This document shows, piece by piece, positions 1-6,731 of a stretch of DNA of 53,168 nucleotides. Both the position numbers and the translations under genes were made by a program. Positions within the stretch are counted from its first letter, which is position 1, and each line of letters begins with the position of its first letter. Origin of the DNA: Chloroflexota bacterium. Lineage in GTDB: Bacteria > Chloroflexota > Dehalococcoidia > UBA2979. Where the stretch lies: positions 1 to 53,168 of the forward strand of contig VXTU01000085.1 in assembly GCA_009837285.1 (NCBI GenBank), written 5' to 3'. The notes beneath the pieces are model-generated. The model worked only from the letters and a program-made list of their open reading frames with translations, made no database searches and had not been told where the DNA came from.

Positions 1-295
1 GCCGGCTAACGGCCGGGCGGCGCGAGCCGACGGAAAGTGCCACAGAAACATACCGCCGCCGCGTCCCTCGGGGTGCGGGGGTAAGGGTGAAATGGTGCGG
101 TAAGAGCGCACCGGCGTCCCGGAGACGGGGCGGCCGGGCAAACCCCACCCGGAGCAAGGCCAAATAGGGGAGCGTTCGGGGCGTCCGGCTCCGCTCCCGG
201 GTAGGCCGCTGGAGGCGGCGGGCAACCGTCGTCCTAGATGGATGGCCGTCGCCGCCCCTGGGGCGGTACAGAATTCGGCTTACAGGCCCCCTGGC
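1..295 (+). ncRNA. rnpB: RNase P RNA (class A), 5'-truncated by window edge
   Basis: This is the catalytic RNA of RNase P, which matures tRNA 5' ends. The core landmarks of bacterial type A RNase P RNA appear in order: the AGGGTGAAA-like segment with GGTGCGGTAAGAGCGCACC near 86-113, the CCACCCGGAGCAAGGCCAAA segment near 145-165, the GGGTAGGC segment near 200, the CTAGATGGATG segment near 234-244, and the terminal ACAGAATTCGGCTTACAGG near 268-286. By comparison with the Escherichia coli RNA, roughly the first 100-120 nt (P1 5' strand through about P9) lie before the window. The 3' end is placed by analogy and is uncertain by about 10 nt. Confidence 0.93.
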
Positions 296-364
296 CCCAA
301 CAAAGGTGTGGTACACTCCCCCCAGTCCCTGGTAGGAGTACTGCATACGTGATGAGAGTGCGCC

Positions 365-865
365 ATGTCTGACGTCGAGGTCTTTTACAACGCAGGCGAG
401 TTCCAGGAGGACGAGCCGGCCAACGCCGGGCTGGAAGACCTCTCGCGGGTCAGGAACCGGCTGGCGGAGGCGGCGGCCACGTACAGCGTCGTCGACGCCG
501 GGGAACTCACAGAGCAGGACCGCGAGGAGGCGTACCTGAGCCGCGCCGTCCGGCCCTCGGTCAGCAGGCGTTACCGGGTCCGGCGCATCTTCGGGACGAA
601 CAAGTACCCGGGGCAGTACTTCGGAGGCGCGGTCCCGGCGCTGGTGGTGCTGGAGGACGGCCGCCCCGTGGATGTCTACCCGCACGAGGAACAGGACGGA
701 ACCATCGTGACCATTCGTGACTACCTGGACGGCCTTGGGGGAGAGGCGCGCACCGGCGGCCAGGACCTTGCGCGCCGTATGGACGCGCTGAGCGCGCGCA
801 TCGCCGGCTACGGCGCGGTGGGCGCCACAGCCAGCGAACTGGTGGAGGACGGGCGCACCCGCTGA
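365..865 (+). CDS. Unrecognised protein, possible thioredoxin-like fold, partner of the PIN gene
   Basis: I do not recognise this 166-residue protein. The N-terminal part starts with a short beta-strand-like segment (VEVFYN). Residues ~80-110 read VPALVVLEDGRPVDVYPHEE, which resembles the cis-proline strand and hairpin of a thioredoxin fold, but there is no CxxC pair. The C-terminal ~30 residues end in a short basic tail (ATASELVEDGRTR) reminiscent of antitoxin tails. It lies 49 nt upstream of a VapC-type PIN gene on the same strand, so an antitoxin role is possible but unproven. A TACACT -10-like box at 312-317 could drive it. The ATG at 365 follows a GATGAGAG purine stretch. Confidence 0.7.
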   Translation: MSDVEVFYNAGEFQEDEPANAGLEDLSRVRNRLAEAAATYSVVDAGELTEQDREEAYLSRAVRPSVSRRYRVRRIFGTNKYPGQYFGGAVPALVVLEDGRPVDVYPHEEQDGTIVTIRDYLDGLGGEARTGGQDLARRMDALSARIAGYGAVGATASELVEDGRTR

Positions 866-914
866 TGACGGCTGATGTCCGGCCCACCCTTCGCGCCGCG
901 CGGGCAGTCCGAGC

Positions 915-1367
915 TTGACCGCGCGGGCGCCGTCGCGCCGCTACGTGATCGACGCCTCGGTCGTCGTGAAGTGGGTGCTGGACGACGAGGAACACGTCGA
1001 GCAGGCGCGTGCGCTGCGGGACGCCTGCCTCATCGACGGCACGGTCGAGTTCCACGCGCCCGAGCTGATCGTCTACGAACTCACCAACGCCATCCGCAAG
1101 GCTGCGTACAACACGCGCCTACCGCAGCACATCGCCCAGGAGGCGCTCACGGCACTGCTCGATGCGCCCATCGAACTGCACGAACCCGACCCGCTCGCGG
1201 CGCTCGAGATCGGGTTACGGCTGACGGTGAGCGGCTACGACGCCAACTACGTCGCCCTCGCCGACGCGCTCGGTGTCGAGTGCTGGTCCGGCGACGAGCG
1301 GCTCGTGCGGGCGTGTGAGCGTCCCGCCCCGTACGTGCGCTCGATCGGCGAGTACGAGGCCGCGTAG
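915..1367 (+). CDS. vapC: PIN-domain ribonuclease, VapC-type toxin
   Basis: A PIN-domain endoribonuclease of about 150 residues, the usual VapC size. The acidic metal-binding set is visible: Asp in YVIDASVVVKW near the N terminus, Glu in the IVYELTNAI segment, Asp in SGYDANYVALADALG and Asp in WSGDERLV. VapC toxins cleave RNA and are held inactive by a cognate antitoxin. The frame has a stop at 873-875, so the possible starts are TTG at 915 (used here) or GTG at 945, which would begin almost at the first catalytic Asp. No standard ribbon-helix-helix or Phd antitoxin precedes it, only the unusual 166-residue gene. It converges on the next gene with a 3-nt gap. Confidence 0.85.
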   Translation: MTARAPSRRYVIDASVVVKWVLDDEEHVEQARALRDACLIDGTVEFHAPELIVYELTNAIRKAAYNTRLPQHIAQEALTALLDAPIELHEPDPLAALEIGLRLTVSGYDANYVALADALGVECWSGDERLVRACERPAPYVRSIGEYEAA

Positions 1368-1370
1368 CGC

Positions 1371-1787
1371 TCAGCGCTCCATCGTCACCTGGCCGCGTTC
1401 GATCACACGGTCGAGGTCGATCACAACCGCGACGCCCTGGCGGTCGGGGTCGCGGTCGCGCTCCCGCTTGTCCGAGTTGTCGTAGATGGTGTCGCGCGCC
1501 TGCTGGTCGTCGACGACGCGGGCGCGGCCGTGGAACTGCCACATCTGCGAGAAGTCCGGGTTGCGGTACAGGAACGCGACGTGCGGGTTGGAGGCGATTC
1601 GCTGCAGGAAGCCCCCCTCGCGGTTGCGCACCCACACGGCGAGCTGGTCGTCGGAGTAGACCTGCGTGCTGCCGAAGAAGGCGAGACTCGGCTGCCCGTC
1701 GCCGCCGACGCTCGTCGAGATCACCGGATGGCCGTCGTCCAGCGCGTTGTTGACCGCGGTGCGCATCTCCTCGGTGAGCACGATCAT
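1371..1787 (-). CDS. Pyridoxamine 5'-phosphate oxidase-like FMN/F420-binding protein
   Basis: A 138-residue split-barrel flavin-binding protein of the pyridoxamine phosphate oxidase superfamily. The N-terminal LTEEMRTAVNNALDDGHPV helix, the ISTSVGGDGQPSLAFFGS strand pair, NREGGFLQRIASNPHVAFLYRN and FHGRARVVDD all match the usual order in the small Rv1155-type members. Such proteins bind FMN, F420 or haem; the substrate cannot be read from sequence. The longer open frame toward 2270 is antisense to murE and unlikely. The ATG at 1787 sits after a GAGG stretch and just downstream of a -10 box (TAGACT) that it shares back-to-back with murE. Confidence 0.85.
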   Translation of the reverse strand: MIVLTEEMRTAVNNALDDGHPVISTSVGGDGQPSLAFFGSTQVYSDDQLAVWVRNREGGFLQRIASNPHVAFLYRNPDFSQMWQFHGRARVVDDQQARDTIYDNSDKRERDRDPDRQGVAVVIDLDRVIERGQVTMER

Positions 1788-1849
1788 CGCGAAACCTCGT
1801 TTCGGCGGGCTGTCCTCGTGGTGTCCGGGCGGGGCGCTAGGCCGATGGC

Positions 1850-1864
1850 GCGGTAGTCTACCGC
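1850..1864. promoter_or_regulatory. Palindromic back-to-back -10 element between two divergent genes
   Basis: GCGGTAG-T-CTACCGC is a perfect 7-bp inverted repeat. Its core TAGTCTA gives a TANNNT -10 box on both strands (TAGTCT toward murE, TAGACT toward the flavin-binding gene). It could act as a bidirectional promoter, an operator, or both. No good -35 is visible on either side. Confidence 0.4.
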
Positions 1865-1899
1865 AGACGCGGCACATGCACGGCGACCGGGGGCCCTCG

Positions 1900-3423
1900 A
1901 TGAGCGCACGCGGCGACTGGCGCGACGGGCTGCCGGACGATGTCGATCGCGCCCAGCTGCCTGCAATCCAGCGTGTGCAGCACGACTCCCGGATCGTGGA
2001 GCCCGGCGACCTCTTCGTCTGTGTGCCGGGCCTGCGCGTCGACGGCCACGAATTCGCGGCGGCGGCGGTCGCCTCAGGGGCTACAGCCATCGTCGCGGAG
2101 CGCGGCCGCGGCGAGACACTCGCCCCGCTCGGCGTTCCCGTGGTCGAGGTCTCCTCGACACGACGGGCGTTGTCGTCGATTGCCGCGGCGCACGAGGGGT
2201 ACCCCTCGGAGCGGCTCACGGTCGTGGGGGTGACCGGGACGAACGGCAAGACCACCACCACGCTGCTCATCCAGGCGGCACTGGAGGCCTACGGCGAGTC
2301 TGCCGGGCTGATCAGCACGGTGGAGACTCGGGTCGGGGACACGGCGACCGCCAACCCGACGCGCATGAGCACGCCTGAGGCGCCCGAGGTGCAACGCCTG
2401 CTGGCGGAGATGGTCGACGCCGGGAACGAGTACGCGGTGGTCGAAGCGACCTCGCACGGCCTCGCGCTCGACCGGCTGGCCGACATCGCGTTCGACGTGG
2501 CGGTGCTCACGAACCTCGGCGAGGACCACCTCGACTTCCACGGCACCGTCGAGGCCTACACCGAGGCGAAGATGCGGCTGTTCGCGCAGCTCGACGCCGC
2601 GACCTCGAAGGCTGTGGAGCGCCGGGCCGTGCTCAATGCAGACGACCCCTCATGGCGGCGCTTCGCGTCGGCTACTCGGGCTCCAGCACTCACGTACGGC
2701 GTCGAGACGCGCGACGCGGACGTGGTGGCCGGTCGCATCGACGACGTCGGCGACGGATCGACGTTCGAGCTCGAGACGCCCCAGGAGACGCTGACGGCGC
2801 AGGTGCGGCTGCCCGGCCGCTTCAACGTGGCGAACGCGGCGGCGGCGTTCGCTGCCGCCCTCGCGCTGGGCGTGGACCCGTGGATGGCGAGCGTCGGCAT
2901 CTCGCAGTGCGCCGGTGTGCCGGGCCGCTTCGAGCGGATCATGACGGCGCCGATCGGGGTCGTGGTGGACTACGCGCACACCGGCGACGCGCTCGCCAAC
3001 GTGCTGACCCTGCTGCGAGCACTCACCGACGGACGGCTGATCGTGGTCTTTGGATCCGCGGGCGAGCGGCCCTCCGAGCGGAGGCGTGGGATGGGCGCCG
3101 TCGCGGCCCGGCAGGCCGACTACGCCGTGCTGACCGAGGAGGATCCGCGGTCCGAGCCGCCCGATGCGATCATCGACGAGATCGCGCGTGCCATGATCGC
3201 CGCCGGCGCCGAGGAGGGCGATCGCTTCGAGCGCGCGCCCGACCGCCGCGACGCGATCGCGCGGGCGATCGGGCTGGCGGAGTTCGGCGACGTCGTGCTC
3301 ATCGCCGGCAAGGGCCACGAGCCGACGATCGAGCGCGCGGACGGCCCACATCCGTGGGACGACCGCCGGGTTGCCCGCGAGGTGCTTCTGGAGCGCTTCA
3401 GCGACCCCGACGAGTGGGAGTAG
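1900..3423 (+). CDS. murE: UDP-N-acetylmuramyl-tripeptide synthetase
   Basis: MurE adds the third residue (meso-diaminopimelate or another diamine) to UDP-MurNAc-L-Ala-D-Glu in cytoplasmic peptidoglycan precursor synthesis. The 507-residue product has the Mur ligase order: an N-terminal UDP-sugar-binding domain with DSRIVEPGDLFVCVPG, the ATP loop GVTGTNGKTTTT at ~109-120, YAVVEATSHGLALDR, NLGEDHLDFHG with the Mg-binding His, then the C-terminal domain with DYAHTGDAL and GKGHE. At the diamine-recognition site it reads EDPR (414-417) rather than the common DNPR; the Arg that binds diaminopimelate is kept. ATG 1900 was chosen after CCGGGGGCC; ATG 1876 is an in-frame alternative. It stands alone rather than in a division/cell-wall cluster. 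Confidence 0.95.
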   Translation: MSARGDWRDGLPDDVDRAQLPAIQRVQHDSRIVEPGDLFVCVPGLRVDGHEFAAAAVASGATAIVAERGRGETLAPLGVPVVEVSSTRRALSSIAAAHEGYPSERLTVVGVTGTNGKTTTTLLIQAALEAYGESAGLISTVETRVGDTATANPTRMSTPEAPEVQRLLAEMVDAGNEYAVVEATSHGLALDRLADIAFDVAVLTNLGEDHLDFHGTVEAYTEAKMRLFAQLDAATSKAVERRAVLNADDPSWRRFASATRAPALTYGVETRDADVVAGRIDDVGDGSTFELETPQETLTAQVRLPGRFNVANAAAAFAAALALGVDPWMASVGISQCAGVPGRFERIMTAPIGVVVDYAHTGDALANVLTLLRALTDGRLIVVFGSAGERPSERRRGMGAVAARQADYAVLTEEDPRSEPPDAIIDEIARAMIAAGAEEGDRFERAPDRRDAIARAIGLAEFGDVVLIAGKGHEPTIERADGPHPWDDRRVAREVLLERFSDPDEWE

Positions 3424-3451
3424 CCGCCGGCGCGGCACGAAGGAGCAGGCC

Positions 3452-4822
3452 ATGACCACCGATGAGCAGGCGATGCTCGACGAGGCGGCGATCGCCGGCC
3501 TCGTCCGCGACGACCTCGCACACCTGATCCACCCGCAGTACTACGCGCCGGACCACCAGCACCCGGTCATCTACGACCGCGGAGAGGGCGTGTGGCTCAC
3601 TGACGTGCGCGGCAAGCGCTACATCGATGGGCTCTCGTCGCTGTGGAACGTCGCCGTCGGGCACGGGCGCGAGGAGCTCGCCGATGCGGCTGCCGAGCAG
3701 ATTCGCAAGGCCGCGTTCGTCAACAACTACACCGGCTTCTCGAACGTGCCGGCCATCGAGCTGGCCACGAAGCTCACCTCGGGCATCGCGTACGACAACC
3801 TCGAGGGCGTGTTCTTCACGAACTCGGGTTCAGAGGCAAACGAGGGGGCCGTGAAGACGGCGCGCTTCTACTGGAACCTCGTCGGCCGCCCGGAGAAGGT
3901 GAAGGTCATCGCGCGGCCTCGTGCGTACCACGGCGGCACGCTGCTCACGACGGCAATGACGGGGCTCCCGCCGTTCTGGAAGTACTTCGGCCCGCTGCCT
4001 GCGGAGGTCGTCCACACCGAGGAACCCGAGGGGGGCTGCGACTGCGCCGGAAACGCCGACGGCGAGTGCGCGTGCTGGCTTGAGGCCGCGATCGAGCGCG
4101 AGGGCGCCGATACGGTCGCGGCGTTCATCGCCGAGCCGGTGAAGGGCGCCGGCGGCGTGTGGACGCCGGCCGACGAGTACTTCCCGAAGGTACGCGAGAT
4201 CTGTGACGACAATGACATCCTGTTTATCGCCGACGAGGTGATCACGGGCTACGGCCGCACCGGCCACTGGTTCGCCCTCGAACGCTGGGGCGTGCAGCCG
4301 GACATCATGACGATGGCGAAGGCGATCACCTCGGGCTACATCCCGCTCGGCGGCTTCCTCGTGAGCGGCGAGATCATGGACGCGCTGCGCGAGACGCCTC
4401 CTGACGCGCGGTTCATGCACGCCTACACGAACAGCGCCCACCCGACCGCCGCGGCGGTGGCGCTGCGCAACCTTCAGATCATCGAGGACGAGGGCCTGAT
4501 CGCGAACGCCGCGGCGATGGGCGACCGGCTGGGCCGCGGCCTGCGCGACGCGCTGGGTGAGCACCCGCACGTCGCGAACATCCGCAGCCTCGGCCTCATC
4601 GCCGGCATGTCACTCGTCCGCGACGCCTCGACGGGCGAGCGCTACGAGCCGTCCGAGGGCGTCGGCGGGGGCGTGGCGCGGCACCTGCGCGAGGAGGGCG
4701 GTGTGGTCACGCGGTTCGTCGTCGACGAGCTCGTGATGGCGCCGCCGCTCGTGGTGTCAGCGGACGAGGTCGACCAGATTGTCGCCGCGCTGGCGGACGC
4801 GGTAGACGCGGTGACGACGTAG
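3452..4822 (+). CDS. Class III (omega) aminotransferase with cysteine-rich insert
   Basis: A PLP-dependent class III aminotransferase (456 residues) that moves an amino group from an omega-amine or beta-amino acid donor to a keto acid. Visible family features are FFTNSGSEANEGAVKTAR for cofactor phosphate binding, AYHGGTLLTTAMTG, FIAEPVKGAGGV, the DEVITGYGRTG segment whose Asp contacts the pyridine ring, and the PLP lysine in MTMAKAITSGYIPLGG. The substrate cannot be assigned; it looks closest to aspartate-aminotransferase-family or omega-amino acid:pyruvate enzymes. An unusual CxC-x7-CxC stretch (C196, C198, C206, C208) sits before the helix leading to IAEP. Start ATG 3452 follows AAGGAG. It lies 28 nt after murE and is probably co-transcribed. 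Confidence 0.92.
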   Translation: MTTDEQAMLDEAAIAGLVRDDLAHLIHPQYYAPDHQHPVIYDRGEGVWLTDVRGKRYIDGLSSLWNVAVGHGREELADAAAEQIRKAAFVNNYTGFSNVPAIELATKLTSGIAYDNLEGVFFTNSGSEANEGAVKTARFYWNLVGRPEKVKVIARPRAYHGGTLLTTAMTGLPPFWKYFGPLPAEVVHTEEPEGGCDCAGNADGECACWLEAAIEREGADTVAAFIAEPVKGAGGVWTPADEYFPKVREICDDNDILFIADEVITGYGRTGHWFALERWGVQPDIMTMAKAITSGYIPLGGFLVSGEIMDALRETPPDARFMHAYTNSAHPTAAAVALRNLQIIEDEGLIANAAAMGDRLGRGLRDALGEHPHVANIRSLGLIAGMSLVRDASTGERYEPSEGVGGGVARHLREEGGVVTRFVVDELVMAPPLVVSADEVDQIVAALADAVDAVTT

Positions 4823-4854
4823 CCGTCGCCCCTGCTGGCGGCGCCTCTTGCCGA

Positions 4855-4884
4855 TTGACGATAGCCGCGCCGCCGCCATATCGT
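4855..4884 (+). promoter_or_regulatory. Promoter of the small-ORF unit
   Basis: TTGACG at 4855-4860 and TATCGT at 4879-4884 are separated by 18 nt, the same layout as the histidine and dapF promoters in this window. Transcription would begin near 4890, about 22 nt before the small ORF. Confidence 0.5.
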
Positions 4885-4912
4885 CGCGACTAAGGAAGGA
4901 GGTGATGCCTGC

Positions 4913-4984
4913 ATGGATGATGATCGTAGTCACGGCCCGGAGGGCCAGTCGCAGGACATCTCCAAGGAGGTGTCGGCGGGCTAA
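4913..4984 (+). CDS. Putative small protein (23 aa) in its own transcription unit
   Basis: A 23-codon ORF starting MDDDRSHGPEG and ending KEVSAG. It is very acidic and polar, without membrane segment or cysteine. An 11-nt sequence, AAGGAGGTGAT (4896-4906), is a full complement of the standard 16S rRNA 3' tail and ends 6-10 nt before the ATG. A promoter lies upstream (4855-4884) and a strong intrinsic terminator follows 22 nt after the stop, so it forms an isolated unit between the aminotransferase and birA. A second reading, ATG 4905 in another frame (31 codons, Arg-rich C terminus), is possible but its start would overlap the Shine-Dalgarno. No function is recognised; it could also be a small RNA gene. 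Confidence 0.5.
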   Translation: MDDDRSHGPEGQSQDISKEVSAG

Positions 4985-5006
4985 TTCCGGGCCCGTGTGA
5001 CTTCAC

Positions 5007-5040
5007 GAGCGCCCCGGCATTGCCGGGGCGCTCTCTTTCT
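5007..5040 (+). terminator. Intrinsic terminator after the small ORF
   Basis: GAGCGCCCCGGCA (5007-5019) is the exact reverse complement of TGCCGGGGCGCTC (5021-5033), followed by the pyrimidine tail TCTTTCT. No upstream copy of either arm is seen, so it looks like a plain terminator rather than an attenuator for birA. Confidence 0.85.
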
Positions 5041-5100
5041 GCCCCGTGTCTCCCCCTACACTGGTTGGCATCGGATTCCCCACACGGCGAGGAGCGCCAC

Positions 5101-5886
5101 GTGCCCTTCGACGAAGCACGCTACGAGGAGCTGCACCACGGCGGCATGATCGGCTCGCTGGTGCACTACCGCGACCGCACCGCCTCCACCATGGACGACG
5201 CCCGCGCGGGCGCGGCGGCGCTGCGCGGCGAGGGCTGTGGCGACGCCTACCTGACCGACGAGCAGACCGCCGGGCGCGGCCGCTTCCGCCGCCCCTGGGT
5301 GGACGCGCCGGGCGCGTCGTTGCTCGTGACGTACCACCTCTGCGTGCTCGACCTCGTCTACGCCCCACTCGTGGGCCTCGCCGGCGCGCTCGCGGCCGCC
5401 GACGCGGTCACGGAGACGAGCGGCATCGAGACCGAGCTGAAGTGGCCGAACGACGTGCTGGCCGGCGGCCGGAAGCTCGCGGGCATCCTCGCCGAGGCGC
5501 AGCCCGGAGGCGTCGAGGTCGATGTGTTCCTCGGCATCGGTATCAACATCCGGGAGGCGGCGATCGGCGGCCTCTCCGAAGCCGAACGAGCCGTCGCCAC
5601 GACGATCGAAGGCGAGGGAGCGACCCTCCCGAGCGTCGAGGAGTTGCTGGCGGCGCTGTCGGAGGCGCTGGAGCGGCGCATGGCGGAGGTCGACGCGGAG
5701 CCGGAACGCCTGCTCGCTGACTGGCGCGCCCGTCTCGCCATGCTCGGCTCGCGCGTGCGGCTGTCGACGACGGACGGGGAGATCGAGGGTATCGCTGAGG
5801 ATGTGACGGCCGAGGGGCAGCTGGTGCTGCGCCTGGACGGTGGCGGTACGTACAGCTTCGCTGCTGGTGACGTGACGGTGCTGTAG
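5101..5886 (+). CDS. birA: Biotin--[acetyl-CoA-carboxylase] ligase
   Basis: BirA activates biotin with ATP and attaches it to the lysine of biotin carboxyl carrier proteins. The 261-residue protein has GRGRFRRPW (58-66), the biotinoyl-AMP loop, KWPNDVL at 114-120, the GGRKLAGILAE segment with the catalytic-site lysine, and FLGIGINI, followed by a small SH3-like C-terminal domain (RVRLSTTDGEIEG...). There is no N-terminal winged helix, so it is the monofunctional type and not a DNA-binding repressor. The GTG at 5101 follows GCGAGGAG; the longer frame upstream runs through the terminator and is unlikely. A TACACT box at 5057-5062 could be its -10 element. Confidence 0.93.
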   Translation: MPFDEARYEELHHGGMIGSLVHYRDRTASTMDDARAGAAALRGEGCGDAYLTDEQTAGRGRFRRPWVDAPGASLLVTYHLCVLDLVYAPLVGLAGALAAADAVTETSGIETELKWPNDVLAGGRKLAGILAEAQPGGVEVDVFLGIGINIREAAIGGLSEAERAVATTIEGEGATLPSVEELLAALSEALERRMAEVDAEPERLLADWRARLAMLGSRVRLSTTDGEIEGIAEDVTAEGQLVLRLDGGGTYSFAAGDVTVL

Positions 5887-5888
5887 GG

Positions 5889-6485
5889 GTGTTCAAGTCC
5901 CCGCGCCGTCGACGTCGGCGTTCGCGCCGAGGGCCGGACGTACGCGGTGCGCGCGGCATGCCCGTCCTCGTCACTCGCGTCAGTGACGGAGACACCGTCG
6001 TCGTTCGCGAGGACCGACGGTTCGCGCAGGAGTTCCGGGTGCGCCTGTACGGCATCGACGCACCGGAAACGAGCCAGCCGTTCGGACGCGAGTCCACTCA
6101 GGCGCTGCAACAGATGGTGCGGTTGCAGGCCCTCGCACTCGACGTGTTCGCCCATGACCGCTACGGGCGCGCGATCGGCCTGCTCTATCCGCGTGGTGGC
6201 GACCAGCGCCAGTCCTTGAACGTCGCGATGGTGCGCGAGGGCTGGGCGTACACGTACCACCGCAACGGCCGCTATAGCCATGGCCTGAACGCAGCCCAAC
6301 GCCAGGCCCAGGATGCGCGCCGGGGCGTCTGGGGCCAGTCCGCCAGTGCCGAGCGCCCATGGGCGTACCGGCGACGGATGAGCGAGAGGGACGGCGGCCT
6401 TGTGTTGCGTCCACGCGCGCTGCTCTGGGGGTTGGCGCTGCTCGCCGTGCTGTACGTCCTCGCTCGCGTAGCCGGAGGCGGGTAG
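5889..6485 (+). CDS. Thermonuclease-family nuclease with C-terminal membrane anchor
   Basis: A staphylococcal-nuclease-like (SNase/TNase) protein of 198 residues. The catalytic pattern is present: Asp in VSDGDTVVV, Arg and Asp/Glu in RLYGIDAPETSQPFG, and the second Arg in HDRYGRAIG, followed by LNVAMVREGWAYTY. The N terminus carries an arginine-rich stretch (PRRRRRRSRRG) and the C terminus a hydrophobic helix (LLWGLALLAVLYVLARVAG) that should anchor it in the membrane; the positive N terminus suggests an unusual orientation or nucleic-acid contact. GTG 5889 lies 2 nt after the birA stop, so the two are one operon. Whether the nuclease faces the cytoplasm or outside cannot be told. Confidence 0.87.
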   Translation: MFKSPRRRRRRSRRGPDVRGARGMPVLVTRVSDGDTVVVREDRRFAQEFRVRLYGIDAPETSQPFGRESTQALQQMVRLQALALDVFAHDRYGRAIGLLYPRGGDQRQSLNVAMVREGWAYTYHRNGRYSHGLNAAQRQAQDARRGVWGQSASAERPWAYRRRMSERDGGLVLRPRALLWGLALLAVLYVLARVAGGG

Positions 6486-6513
6486 GGGTCGCCGCGCGCG
6501 GGGTGGGTCACGC

Positions 6514-6543
6514 TTGACCCTCGGGCGGATGCCCACCTACGCT
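6514..6543 (+). promoter_or_regulatory. Histidine operon promoter
   Basis: TTGACC at 6514-6519 and TACGCT at 6538-6543 with an 18-nt spacer. Predicted transcription start is about 6549-6551, which would place the leader-peptide ATG (6552) at or within a few bases of the mRNA 5' end. Confidence 0.55.
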
Positions 6544-6551
6544 CGATTGCG

Positions 6552-6635
6552 ATGCGAACAAGCGAGGTCCACGGTCGCCATGTCCATATGCATCGGGTCC
6601 ATCGGAACCCGTCGCGGAGCTGCGCGCATCGCTAG
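6552..6635 (+). CDS. hisL: Histidine-rich leader peptide of the his operon
   Basis: A 27-codon ORF with six histidine codons (codons 7, 10, 12, 14, 17 and 26), five of them within 11 codons. It starts MRTSEVHGRH and ends at TAG 6633-6635. It lies between the histidine promoter and a terminator upstream of hisZ, exactly where a classical attenuation peptide would be. When histidyl-tRNA is scarce the ribosome should stall on the clustered His codons and change folding of the RNA downstream. No Shine-Dalgarno is seen; the predicted transcription start suggests (nearly) leaderless translation. The peptide itself probably has no other function. Confidence 0.75.
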   Translation: MRTSEVHGRHVHMHRVHRNPSRSCAHR

Positions 6636-6690
6636 TCGTTCGGCCGATGCCAGTGGCGCGCCGCGACGGGATCCCGTCGCGGCCTTTTTC
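6608..6690 (+). terminator. Transcription attenuator: competing antiterminator and intrinsic terminator
   Basis: Three copies of one 10-nt arm are present: CCCGTCGCGG at 6608-6617 (arm 1), its complement CCGCGACGGG at 6661-6670 (arm 2), and CCCGTCGCGG again at 6673-6682 (arm 3). Arms 2 and 3 form a GC hairpin followed by CCTTTTTCTT, a standard intrinsic terminator. Arm 1 can pair perfectly with arm 2 instead, which prevents the terminator. Arm 1 lies inside the leader ORF just after the His-codon cluster, so ribosome position decides which pairing forms. Confidence 0.8.
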
Positions 6691-6731
6691 TTGCCGCGCC
6701 CACCCCGAACGACGCCACCACGGGACGTGAG

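Noticed and set aside
1788-2270. N-terminal extension of the flavin-binding protein to 299 residues
   Set aside because: The extension overlaps murE on the other strand and the fold begins normally at ATG 1787.
5007-5040. Attenuator controlling birA
   Set aside because: No upstream copy of either terminator arm exists to form an antiterminator, and birA has its own -10-like box after the hairpin.
5875-5910. GGGGTGTTCAAGTCCCC stretch resembling a tRNA T-arm near the start of the thermonuclease gene
   Set aside because: The stem and loop sizes do not fit a TpsiC arm and no acceptor, D or anticodon arms can be paired around it.
6544-6731. T-box riboswitch in the his leader
   Set aside because: No convincing T-box UGGNACC-type bulge or specifier stem was found; the His-codon ORF and three-arm pairing explain the region better.
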